A stretch of 64,000 nucleotides of DNA from Silvibacterium bohemicum (GTDB lineage: Bacteria; Acidobacteriota; Terriglobia; Terriglobales; Acidobacteriaceae): the NCBI RefSeq assembly GCF_001006305.1, contig NZ_LBHJ01000002.1, positions 332,029 to 396,028 of the forward strand, given 5' to 3'. Below are positions 45,518 to 53,845 of this stretch, piece after piece (position 1 is the stretch's first letter; each line of letters begins with the position of its first letter). The translations under genes and the position numbers were made by a program. The notes beneath the pieces are model-generated. The model saw only the letters and a list, made by a program, of their open reading frames with translations, did no database searches and had not been told where the DNA came from.

Positions 45518-46366
45518 CTATCCCGCCTCTACGATTGTGTTGTCGATGAGGCGGGTCGATCCCACCCATGCCGCAATAGCGATCAGCGATCGCTGGCGGA
45601 GATTCGCGACCTCTTCGAGCGTATCGGGATCGACGATCTTCAGATAGTCGAGGCGGACTTCAGGTTCATGCGAAATGACTCGAAGCCCAGCCTCGATTAA
45701 TCGTGTAACTTGCGTCTCGCCCTTGGCTGCGTCTTCCTCCATCGTCTGCAGAGCGCGACGCAACGTGAGCGCCCTTAGCCGCTCTTCCGGCGACAGGTAG
45801 CGATTGCGAGAGCTGAGAGCCAGGCCATCCGGCTCGCGCACCGTCGGACAGACGATCATCTCCACGGGAAAATTCAGGTCGCGAACCATCTTGCGCAGCA
45901 CGGCTACCTGCGCGGCATCTTTCTGGCCGAAAAACGCTCGGTCGGGACCGAGGATGTGGAAGAGCTTGGCGACAACGGTTGCCACTCCGCGAAAATGTCC
46001 GGGACGCGATACGCCGTCCAGCCTGTCGCTGATTCCTTCTACCTCGACGATGGTGCTGGCGCCGCGCGGATACATCTCCTCGGCGGCCGGCGCGAAGAGC
46101 AGAGCGACGCCCTCCTGCTCCAGGAGCCGGCAATCCTCATCGAAGGTGCGCGGATATTTCGAAAGGTCCTCATTCGGCCCGAACTGCGTGGGATTGACGA
46201 AGATGGTCGCGACAGTTACATCGCATTGCGCCCGCGAAGCGCGCACCAGCGAGAGATGTCCGGCATGGAGAGCCCCCATCGTGGGAACCAGGCCCACGAT
46301 GCGACTCTGCGCGCGCAGCTCCCGCAGAGCAGTCCGCGCATCGGCGATGGAAACTACTAACTGCAT
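45518..46366 (-). CDS. panC: Pantothenate synthetase
   Basis: The 282-residue enzyme condenses pantoate with beta-alanine using ATP. Motifs: LVPTMGALHAGHLSLVRAS (about residue 27) with the HxGH nucleotide motif, FVNPTQFGPNEDLSKYPR (about 58), FFGQKDAAQVAVLRKMV (about 145), and SSRNRYLSPEER (about 185) in the KMSKS-equivalent loop; the C-terminal AAWVGSTRLIDN is also typical. It shares one base with panB, directly downstream of it in the same transcript. The neighbouring minus-strand genes make beta-alanine from uracil, so its substrate may come from there. Identification firm. Confidence 0.95.
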   Translation of the reverse strand: MQLVVSIADARTALRELRAQSRIVGLVPTMGALHAGHLSLVRASRAQCDVTVATIFVNPTQFGPNEDLSKYPRTFDEDCRLLEQEGVALLFAPAAEEMYPRGASTIVEVEGISDRLDGVSRPGHFRGVATVVAKLFHILGPDRAFFGQKDAAQVAVLRKMVRDLNFPVEMIVCPTVREPDGLALSSRNRYLSPEERLRALTLRRALQTMEEDAAKGETQVTRLIEAGLRVISHEPEVRLDYLKIVDPDTLEEVANLRQRSLIAIAAWVGSTRLIDNTIVEAG

Positions 46367-47274
46367 CAGGCTTTGCGGGAAAGATGATCTGCCGGTTCGA
46401 ATGAGGCCGTAGCCTCTTTGGGCAGATGATAGCTCTCCGATTCATCGGGGAAGGATCTCGCTTCTACATCGTGCATGTAGCCTTCGATCGCGGTGCGGAA
46501 GAGCGCAGACGCATCGGCATATTGCCGAACGAATTTGGCCGGACGCGAGAAGCTTAAATTCACCAAATCGTGGAAGACGAGAATCTGTCCATCGCAGTCC
46601 GGACCCGCGCCGATGCCGATGGTCGGAATATGTAACTGTGACGTGATCCTGGCTGCGACCTCGCGCGGCATGCCTTCGAGAACCACAGCCGAAGCCCCGG
46701 CTGCTTCCAGCATTCGCGCATCGCGAACCAATTCTTCAGCCGCGGCCAGTGTCTTTCCCTGCACCTTGTATCCGCCCATGCGATGCACGGCCTGCGGTGT
46801 GAGCCCGAGATGGCATACAACCGGGATCTCGGCGTCGGTCAACCGCTCGACCAGCTCGCAGCGCGTCGCGCCGCCTTCGATCTTCACGGCTTCTGCGCCG
46901 GCCTCTTTAAGAAACCGCGCCGCGTTGGCAACGCCTTCCGCGATGCTCACATGATAGGAGCCATACGGCATGTCGGCGACCACGATGGCCCGCTTCACAG
47001 CGCGCCGAACCGCGCGCGCGTGATGCAGCATCTCGTCCATGGTTACAGGCAAGGTGCTGTCATAGCCCATCACCACCATGGCCAGCGAATCGCCGACCAG
47101 GATCAGGTCCACGCCGGCCTCGTCGACAATGCGCGCCGTGGCGTAGTCGTAGGCGGTAAGCGCGGTGATTGGCCGGGCTGACTGCTTTTTTTCTGTAAGG
47201 GATTGGAAGTTGACTTTGCTCGAAGCAACAGACGCGCCGGAATCGGCACTGCGGAAGTTGGTAATACTCATCAT
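46366..47274 (-). CDS. panB: 3-methyl-2-oxobutanoate hydroxymethyltransferase
   Basis: The 302-residue TIM-barrel enzyme makes ketopantoate from 2-oxoisovalerate and methylene-tetrahydrofolate. Motifs: LTAYDYATARIVDEAGVDLI (about residue 39), LVGDSLAMVVMGYDSTLPVT with the metal-binding Asp (about 60), ADMPYGSYHVS (about 100), VKIEGG (about 130), HLGLTPQAVHRMGGYKVQGK (about 155) and PTIGIGAG (about 217). A 25-residue N-terminal extension is Ser-rich and a 30-residue C-terminal tail is unusual but not disruptive. It overlaps panC by one base. The upstream gene, a duplicated membrane protein, is 96 bases away on the same strand. Confidence 0.95.
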   Translation of the reverse strand: MMSITNFRSADSGASVASSKVNFQSLTEKKQSARPITALTAYDYATARIVDEAGVDLILVGDSLAMVVMGYDSTLPVTMDEMLHHARAVRRAVKRAIVVADMPYGSYHVSIAEGVANAARFLKEAGAEAVKIEGGATRCELVERLTDAEIPVVCHLGLTPQAVHRMGGYKVQGKTLAAAEELVRDARMLEAAGASAVVLEGMPREVAARITSQLHIPTIGIGAGPDCDGQILVFHDLVNLSFSRPAKFVRQYADASALFRTAIEGYMHDVEARSFPDESESYHLPKEATASFEPADHLSRKA

Positions 47275-47370
47275 CGTCTCCAGTGCAGCTCCCTGCTATC
47301 GAGGGATACCACCCGAACCCAATTTCTGACCATACGCCGCGCAGAGTCGCTTGTAAAGCTGGAGGGAGCT

Positions 47371-48264
47371 CTACGAGTCGCTTGTCGTTGCAGGAGATGG
47401 AGTTCGAGTTAGAGCCGCGGCGAGCAGCAAAGCGGTTCCTGAAAACAAGAGGGTGTCGGCAATATAGTTGAGCGCCTCCATAATGTCCGAGGACGGTCCG
47501 ATATGAGCAAGAATGGGCAGGTACAGAAATGCTGTAAGCAGCGCCATCACGAGTCCCACGCCGGTTGCCGCCGGCCTTGCAAAACGATTCGTGAGCATCG
47601 CCGCGCCAGCCACGATCAAGATGCCTCCCACCAGATATCCCCATGCCGTAGGCCAGGGAACCCACATCGGCGTGAGTTTTTGCAAGGGAACTCCTGGGGC
47701 AAATTGCGGATGGAGGAAATGTTCAACTGCGAAGAATAGAATAGCGCTGGCAAAGAAGACCCGCGCGATTGCGATCACGATCTGCGCTCTGCGAATACGG
47801 CTTGCAGGCGGCAGAGTGCATGCGAAGGCGAGAAAGCCTGTTCCGAAAGCAGAATCCCGGATTGCCACTGCCCAGGAGAAGCGGTCGCGCGGGTTCGCGC
47901 AGACTCTTGGTATATGCAGCATCAGCACGAAGAGGAACAACATGATCGCCATCAGTGCTGACGATAGTCCGGCATAGCGCATCAGCAATAGGCTCAATGC
48001 TGTAGCCAGCAAAGCCGCGGAGACGAAATAGACCCAGAACAGCCGGCCCGGCATCCATGGTGGCACCCCCTGCACAATGAACTGAGCGATAGTGATGTGC
48101 TCTGCCGCGAAGAGCGCAAGCGAGGCGGCAGTGAAGACGCGACCCAGGACCACCAGCCTGTCCAATCCAGACGCGGCTGCCACGTCTCGCCGTACCAGGA
48201 AGAGTCCGGCGAAGAAGAACACGATGCCTGTGAACCACGGCCAGAAAACGACGTGTGAAAACAT
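47371..48264 (-). CDS. Polytopic membrane protein with internal duplication, DoxX-like
   Basis: The 297-residue protein has about nine hydrophobic helices. Two halves are clearly related: FTAASLALFAAEHITIAQF followed by GVPPWMPGRLFWVYFV near residues 45-80, and FFASAILFFAVEHFLHPQF followed by GVPLQKLTPMWVPW near 185-220. Each half has the order GRVF, FAxEH, QFxxGVP, MPxxxxWxY and a later LP pattern. The fold resembles DoxX/SURF-type four-helix membrane proteins, but I do not recognise a characterised family member. It lies 15 bases after the NCS1 permease, so it belongs to the pyrimidine operon. Function unknown. Confidence 0.78.
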   Translation of the reverse strand: MFSHVVFWPWFTGIVFFFAGLFLVRRDVAAASGLDRLVVLGRVFTAASLALFAAEHITIAQFIVQGVPPWMPGRLFWVYFVSAALLATALSLLLMRYAGLSSALMAIMLFLFVLMLHIPRVCANPRDRFSWAVAIRDSAFGTGFLAFACTLPPASRIRRAQIVIAIARVFFASAILFFAVEHFLHPQFAPGVPLQKLTPMWVPWPTAWGYLVGGILIVAGAAMLTNRFARPAATGVGLVMALLTAFLYLPILAHIGPSSDIMEALNYIADTLLFSGTALLLAAALTRTPSPATTSDS

Positions 48265-48279
48265 GATGGCCCCTCTCTC

Positions 48280-49716
48280 TCAGATTTTTGCTTCGGCTGT
48301 CTTTCCTCCTGCGCTGTCTCGATCCGTTCCGCGCATGAGCAACAGATAGATCCCTCCCGAAGTGAAGAATCCGGTGAACCATGCGTAGTCGTAAAACCAA
48401 TGCACCGCCGCGATGAACAAACCACTGAGCGCGAAGCCTACTCCGAGCGCGAGCGCCGCCATCGCGCGATAGTTCACGCCATTCGCATATTCATAGAGGC
48501 CGTTGCGGCGATAGAGATCCGCAAGGTTGAGTTGCTTGCGTCTCAGGAGGAAGTAATCGACCACCATGATGCCTGCCACCGGACCGAGCAGGCCGGAGTA
48601 TCCCACCAGCCATCCGAAAATGTAGCTGCTGAAGCTCGACATCAGCTTCCACGGCATCATGGCCAGCCCGAGAAATCCCGTGATCAGTCCACCGGTGCGG
48701 AATGAGATGAGCCGTGGATTGAGATTCGAGATATCGTTCGAGGGCGAGACTACATTCGCCGCGACGTTCACGTTCAGCGTGGCGATCAACAACGCCACCA
48801 TCGCCAGCAGTGCGACGGCCGGCTGATGGAAGCGTCCCAACAACTCGATGGGATTCCAGATGGGATGGCCGAAGATCACCGCCGAAGCCGATGTGACCGC
48901 AACGCCGATAAAGGAGTACAGAGTCATCGCCACCGGCAGCCCGAAGGCCTGCCCCACCACCTGCGAGTGCTGCGATTTCGAATAGCGTGTGAAGTCAGGA
49001 ATGTTCAGCGCCAGCGTGGCCCAGTATCCGACCATGGCCGTCAGCGATGGGAAGAAAAATTTCAGAAATGATCCCGTGGAGTGGAACTGGCTCGGTTCCG
49101 AAAGCATGGGGCCGAAGCCTCCCGCCTTCACCAGCGCGTAGACCAGAAGCGAGAGCGACATGACCAGCATGAATGGCGCGGAGAAACTCTGCAGGAAGCG
49201 GATGCTTTCCACGCCGCGCCACACCACGACCATATTCAGCGCCCAGAACCCCAGAAAGCACGCCCACACTGCCCACGGGACCGCGGCCGCAGAGGGCGAC
49301 AAGATCACCAGCATCGAGTGAATGGCCTGGCCGCCGATCCACGACTGGATGCCGAACCAGCCGCAGGCCACCAGCGCGCGAAGCACCGCCGGCACATTCG
49401 CCCCGCGCACGCCAAACGGAGCACGCACGAAGACGGGGAAGGGGATTCCATACTTCGCACCTGCATGCGCATTCAGCAATAGTGGAATCAGCACGATCAG
49501 GTTGCCGAGCAGGATGGTAACGATGGCTTGCTTCCAGTTCATGCCGCCGGCGATAAGCCCGGAGGCCAGCATGTAGGTGCTTACCTCCATCGACATGGAA
49601 AACCAGAGCGAGATGTAGTTGTACGTGCCCCAGGTGCGATGCGCAGCAGTGGTCGGCGCAAGGTCGGCGTTGTAGAGGCCTGCGGACTCTGCTGCTGCAA
49701 CCTCGGTCACCTCCAT
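48280..49716 (-). CDS. NCS1-family nucleobase/allantoin/hydantoin permease
   Basis: I choose the ATG at 49716, the first residue of the conserved domain (MEVTEVAAAESAGLYNADLA); the frame is open further upstream. The 478-residue transporter has about twelve helices with NCS1 signatures: YNADLAPT then WGTYNYISLWFSMSMEVSTY (about residue 25), GNLIVLIPLLLNAHAGAKYG (about 70), FPVFVRAPFGVRGANVPA (about 95), GWFGIQSWIGGQAI (about 123) and IPDFTRYS (about 250). It should import uracil, hydantoin, allantoin or a related base by cation symport. It overlaps the dihydropyrimidinase gene by 10 bases, which favours a pyrimidine substrate. Confidence 0.9.
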   Translation of the reverse strand: MEVTEVAAAESAGLYNADLAPTTAAHRTWGTYNYISLWFSMSMEVSTYMLASGLIAGGMNWKQAIVTILLGNLIVLIPLLLNAHAGAKYGIPFPVFVRAPFGVRGANVPAVLRALVACGWFGIQSWIGGQAIHSMLVILSPSAAAVPWAVWACFLGFWALNMVVVWRGVESIRFLQSFSAPFMLVMSLSLLVYALVKAGGFGPMLSEPSQFHSTGSFLKFFFPSLTAMVGYWATLALNIPDFTRYSKSQHSQVVGQAFGLPVAMTLYSFIGVAVTSASAVIFGHPIWNPIELLGRFHQPAVALLAMVALLIATLNVNVAANVVSPSNDISNLNPRLISFRTGGLITGFLGLAMMPWKLMSSFSSYIFGWLVGYSGLLGPVAGIMVVDYFLLRRKQLNLADLYRRNGLYEYANGVNYRAMAALALGVGFALSGLFIAAVHWFYDYAWFTGFFTSGGIYLLLMRGTDRDSAGGKTAEAKI

Positions 49717-51098
49717 GCGCCTCCGCGTGCATCCCGCTTGAGATAGTTGCCGCGTCCGATCTTGCCGAGATATTTTCCGTTCTCGACGATCAGCTCTCCG
49801 CGCGAATACACCTGTTTTGCATTTCCGCGTACTCTGAACCCTTCGAACATCGAGTAATCGCAGCGCATATTGTGGGTAGCCGCGCTGATGGTGTGCTCCG
49901 CACTCGGATCCCACAGCACGAGATCGGCATCGCTGCCCACGGCAATCGTCCCCTTCTTGGGATACATGCCGAAGATGCGTGCCGGCGCGGTAGAAGTGAT
50001 CTCGACGAAACGGTTCAATGTGAGCCGGCCGCTGTTCACGCCGTGATGATGAATCAGTTGCAGACGGTTTTCGATGCCGGGGCCGCCGTTGGGGATCTTG
50101 GTGAAGTCATCTTTGCCCAGCGATTTTTGATCCTCAAAGCAGAACGGACAATGGTCGGTGGAAACCACCTGCAGATGATCGTGCTTCAATCCATCCCACA
50201 GCATCGGTTGATTCTTCTTCTCACGCAACGGCGGAGTAAAGACATACTTCGCCTCTTCGAACGACACGCCCGGCATCTGGTCTTCAATCGAGAGCAGCAG
50301 ATACTGCGGGCAAGTCTCGGCGAAGGCCGGCACGCCCCGGTCGCGCGCCTCGCGCACCTGATTCAGCGCGTCTTCACTCGACAGATGCACGATGTACATC
50401 GGCGCGCCGGCGATCTCGGCCATGGCGATGGCTCGCTGCACGGCTTCGGCTTCGGCGATGGTCGGCCGGGTCAGCGCGTGGTACACAGGCGCGGTTTTTC
50501 CCTCGGCCAGCGCCTGCTGCACGATCACATCGATCACGCTGCCGTTCTCCGCGTGCATGCAAATCAGTGCGCCGTTTTTTGAAGTCTGTTGCAGCGCCTT
50601 GAAGATGGTCGCGTCGTCCACCATCAGCACGTTGGGATAGGCCATGAAAAGCTTGAAGCTGGCCACGCCTTCGCGCACCATGTCGTCCATGTCTTCGAGA
50701 CCGGAGGTGCCAAGGTCGGTGACGATCATGTGCAGCCCATAGTCGATGCAGGCTTTGCCTTCGGCCTTATTCCACCAGGTATCGAGAGCGGAGCGCATCT
50801 TCGTACCCTTCGCCTGAATTGCGAAATCGACGATGGTGGTTGTGCCGCCGATCGCTGCGGCACGAGTTCCGGTCTCGAAGTCGTCTGCCGAGGTCGTTCC
50901 GCCGAATGGCATATCGAGATGCGTGTGCGCGTCGATGCCGCCCGGCAGCACATAAAGACCGGAGGCATCGACAGCGGTGTGCCCTTGTGATGCAATTCCC
51001 GAGCGCACTTCGCGAATCGTGCCATCTTCCACCAACACATCGGCGGAGAGGGTCTCGTCAGCGGTAATCACCGTGCCATTGCGGATCAACAGACCCAT
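49707..51098 (-). CDS. hydA: Dihydropyrimidinase/D-hydantoinase
   Basis: The 463-residue cyclic amidohydrolase opens dihydrouracil (and hydantoins) to N-carbamoyl-beta-amino acids. The binuclear-metal motifs are present: HxH in GGIDAHTHLDMPFGG (about residue 57), the carboxylated Lys in VASFKLFMAYP (about 149), His residues in MHAENG (about 181) and VHLSSEDAL (about 238), and Asp in STDHCPF (about 315). Length is normal. It lies 15 bases after preA and overlaps the permease, so one operon encodes reductive pyrimidine breakdown. Activity as dihydropyrimidinase is favoured by the preTA and ureidopropionase neighbours. Confidence 0.93.
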   Translation of the reverse strand: MGLLIRNGTVITADETLSADVLVEDGTIREVRSGIASQGHTAVDASGLYVLPGGIDAHTHLDMPFGGTTSADDFETGTRAAAIGGTTTIVDFAIQAKGTKMRSALDTWWNKAEGKACIDYGLHMIVTDLGTSGLEDMDDMVREGVASFKLFMAYPNVLMVDDATIFKALQQTSKNGALICMHAENGSVIDVIVQQALAEGKTAPVYHALTRPTIAEAEAVQRAIAMAEIAGAPMYIVHLSSEDALNQVREARDRGVPAFAETCPQYLLLSIEDQMPGVSFEEAKYVFTPPLREKKNQPMLWDGLKHDHLQVVSTDHCPFCFEDQKSLGKDDFTKIPNGGPGIENRLQLIHHHGVNSGRLTLNRFVEITSTAPARIFGMYPKKGTIAVGSDADLVLWDPSAEHTISAATHNMRCDYSMFEGFRVRGNAKQVYSRGELIVENGKYLGKIGRGNYLKRDARGGAWR

Positions 51099-51113
51099 AC
51101 GAATACGTCCCTT

Positions 51114-52520
51114 TCAGAATTGAACCGGCGGTGCGCATCTCGCGCCCTGCGAGCGCTCTTCCCAGCTCTCCGCGGGCAGCCCGGTCGGCACTTCCACCAT
51201 CGTGATGCATTGATCCACCGGGCATACCAGCGAACATAGATTGCAGCCCACGCACTCCGTGTCATCCACGCGTGGGATGCGGGCCAGCGGTGTGCTGCCC
51301 TTGGCGCCACGCAGTGCGTGCGCGTCAAGTTTGGGGATCGGAGTCATCGCGATGGCCGCGTGCGCAGCGGCCTCGATTGAAGCAGGCGTGGAGTGGAGTT
51401 CGATCGGGCCATCCACCGGTCCGGTGACGCGGTCGAGATGAATGCACTGGTGCGCGCCATCCCAGCACGCGATGTAGCAAAGATCGCAGCCGATGCACTT
51501 GGCCTCGTCGATGTGCGCCACAATCTTGTAATTCAGATTGAGGTGCTTCCACTCGGTGACGCGCGGTATTGTCAGGCCGCGAAAATCTTCGATGCTTGCG
51601 AAGCCCTTCTCGCGCATCCAGCCTTCCAGCCCATCGATCATGTCTTCGACGATGCGATAGCCGTAATGCATTGCGGCGGTACAAACCTGCACTGTGCCGC
51701 AGCCCAGCAGGATGAATTCCGCCGCGTCGCGCCAGTTGGCGATACCGCCGATGCCGGAGATGGGAATCGCGCTGTCCGCAGCAACCTGCTGAACCATGTT
51801 CAACGCAATCGGCTTCACTGCTGGTCCACAGTAACCTCCATGCGATGATTTACCGTCGACATTCGGCCGTGCCGTAAAAGTATCGAGATCGATGCCGGTG
51901 ATGGAGTTGATGGTGTTGATCGCGGACACCGCGTCGGCCCCGCCCTGTTTGGCCGCGCGTGCAATCACGCGGATGTCGGAGATGTTCGGCGTGAGCTTCA
52001 CGATCACCGGAGTGCGCGCCTTCTCCTTCACCCAGGCCGTGATCATCTCCGTATATTCGGGCACCTGACCTACGGCCGAGCCCATGCCGCGCTCGCTCAT
52101 GCCGTGCGGGCAGCCGAAGTTCAGTTCCAGCCCATCGGCGCCCGCGTCTTCCGCCTGCTGCACGATGGTGTGCCACGCCTCGCGCGTCGACTCCACCATC
52201 AGCGAAGCGATGACCGCATGTCGAGGGTAGAGCCTCTTCACTTCGGCTATCTCGCGGAGGTTCACTTCGAGGGGCCGATCGCTAATGAGCTCGATATTGT
52301 TGAGGCCCATCATGCGCTGACCGTTCCAGTCGATGGAGGAGTAGCGCGAGCAAGTGTTCGTCACCTGCGCACCGATGGTCTTCCACACCGCGCCGCCCCA
52401 GCCCGCGTCGAAGGCGCGCATAATCTGCTCGCCGGTGTTGGTCGGCGGCGCGGAGGCCAGCCAGAAGGGATTCGGCGAGGCGATGCCGGAAAAATTTACT
52501 GCAAGGCTGACATCAGACAT
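51114..52520 (-). CDS. preA: Dihydropyrimidine dehydrogenase, PreA subunit
   Basis: The 468-residue protein reduces uracil or thymine with electrons from PreT. An FMN-binding TIM barrel (about 1-320) holds the start SPNPFWLASAPPTNTGEQIM, LELNFGCPHGMSERGMGSAV (about 132), ITGIDLDTFTARP and ISGIGGIANWRDAAEFILLG (about 255). The ferredoxin-like tail has CIGCDLCYIAC (about 342) and CVGCNLCSLVC (about 423), two 4Fe-4S sites. About 70 residues separate the two clusters, a longer linker than I recall in E. coli PreA. It overlaps preT by 8 bases. Identification firm. Confidence 0.93.
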   Translation of the reverse strand: MSDVSLAVNFSGIASPNPFWLASAPPTNTGEQIMRAFDAGWGGAVWKTIGAQVTNTCSRYSSIDWNGQRMMGLNNIELISDRPLEVNLREIAEVKRLYPRHAVIASLMVESTREAWHTIVQQAEDAGADGLELNFGCPHGMSERGMGSAVGQVPEYTEMITAWVKEKARTPVIVKLTPNISDIRVIARAAKQGGADAVSAINTINSITGIDLDTFTARPNVDGKSSHGGYCGPAVKPIALNMVQQVAADSAIPISGIGGIANWRDAAEFILLGCGTVQVCTAAMHYGYRIVEDMIDGLEGWMREKGFASIEDFRGLTIPRVTEWKHLNLNYKIVAHIDEAKCIGCDLCYIACWDGAHQCIHLDRVTGPVDGPIELHSTPASIEAAAHAAIAMTPIPKLDAHALRGAKGSTPLARIPRVDDTECVGCNLCSLVCPVDQCITMVEVPTGLPAESWEERSQGARCAPPVQF

Positions 52521-53838
52521 GGATCGCCTCCAGCTGGCTCGCTATTGCCAGAGCGGCCCGTTTGCCATCCGCGACCGCATCCACCACTTCGCGTCCGCCG
52601 TTGACACAATCGCCGCCGGCAAAATATTTCGGATTCGTGGTCTGTCCCGTCTTGCGCTCGATCACAATCCGTCCCTCATCGAGGGTTATGCCGCGAATGC
52701 TCTCCAGCAATTCCAGCAGCGGCAGTTGGCCGATGGCCGGAAGGATAAGGTCGCAGGCGAGATGAAACTCCGAGCCGGGAATGGGTGCGAGCGACTCGTC
52801 GACACGAATGCATTCGAGAAACTCCAGCATTCCACCATCCGCATGGACGCGGAGCGGCAAGGTCTGCCACAGAAAGCCGACTCCCTCCTGCTTCGCATGC
52901 TCGTACTCAAACTCAAATGCCGACATGGTGCCGGCGGTGCGCCGGTAGAGAATCGAAACCTTCTCCGCGCCTAGGCGCCGCGCGGCGTTGGCGACATCGA
53001 TGGCGGTGTTGCCCGCGCCAATCACCACCACGTATCCGTTGACCCGTGTTACCTTCGCCGTTTTGTAAGCCGCGATAAATTCCAGTGCATCGACAACTCC
53101 CGGATGATCGCCGCCGGGGATGGCAAGCTTATTCGCGTTCCCCAGCCCTATACCGAGAAAGATGAAGTCATAATTCCGTTCCAGGTCCTCGAGCAGCGGT
53201 GTATCGACCTCTGCGTCATAACGAAATTCAACGCCGAGCTGCGCGATCAGTTCGATCTCACGGAGACTGGCGCGCGCGGGTAACTTGTATTCCGCCACGC
53301 CGTAGGTGTTCAGGCCGCCCGGCAGTGGATTCCGATCAAATACAGTTACAGAAAAGCCGCGCTGCGCTAACTCCGCCGCGCAAGCGAGTGACGCCGGGCC
53401 GGCGCCGATGCATGCCACTTTCCCCGGATGCTTCGCCGCTGTCTTCATCGTCAGTTTTCCACCACTGGAGTGGAAAACATCCATCGCGAAGCGCTGCAAT
53501 AGTCCAATTTCAATCGGCTCCTCGCCGCGGCCGTGCATCACACATGCGCCTTCACACAGCACGGCGACGGGACAGACCCGCGAGCAGCTCGCTCCCAGCA
53601 CATTGGCGTCGAGAATGGTGCGGGCCGAACCCTGGGTGTTGCCGCTGGAGATCTTCTTGATGAACCTGGGCACGTCGATGTGAGTAGGGCAGGCAGCGGT
53701 ACAGGGCGCATCGAAACAGTTCAGGCAGCGATTGGCCTCGACCACTGCGGCTTGCGGCGCGAATGGAGGATGCAGATCCGGAAAACGCCTTTCGATCTCC
53801 AGAAAGCGCTCCGCAACGATGGGATGCTCTGCGCTCAT
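52513..53838 (-). CDS. preT: Dihydropyrimidine dehydrogenase, PreT subunit (NADH- and FAD-binding)
   Basis: I choose the ATG at 53838 (MSAEHPIVAERFLEIE) with GGAG upstream; the frame is open further upstream. The 441-residue protein has N-terminal Cys motifs for Fe-S clusters (EANRCLNCFDAPCTAACPTH, about residue 35, and CSRVCPVAVLCEGAC, about 85), then an FAD Rossmann GIGAGPASLACAAELA-like motif (about 130), an NAD(P)H Rossmann VVIGAGNTAIDVANAARRLG (about 270) and the C-terminal FAGGDCVNGGREVVDAVADG (about 405). It passes electrons from NADH to PreA. It is seven bases after the ureidopropionase gene, in the same operon. Confidence 0.92.
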   Translation of the reverse strand: MSAEHPIVAERFLEIERRFPDLHPPFAPQAAVVEANRCLNCFDAPCTAACPTHIDVPRFIKKISSGNTQGSARTILDANVLGASCSRVCPVAVLCEGACVMHGRGEEPIEIGLLQRFAMDVFHSSGGKLTMKTAAKHPGKVACIGAGPASLACAAELAQRGFSVTVFDRNPLPGGLNTYGVAEYKLPARASLREIELIAQLGVEFRYDAEVDTPLLEDLERNYDFIFLGIGLGNANKLAIPGGDHPGVVDALEFIAAYKTAKVTRVNGYVVVIGAGNTAIDVANAARRLGAEKVSILYRRTAGTMSAFEFEYEHAKQEGVGFLWQTLPLRVHADGGMLEFLECIRVDESLAPIPGSEFHLACDLILPAIGQLPLLELLESIRGITLDEGRIVIERKTGQTTNPKYFAGGDCVNGGREVVDAVADGKRAALAIASQLEAIHV

Positions 53839-53845
53839 TCGGCTC

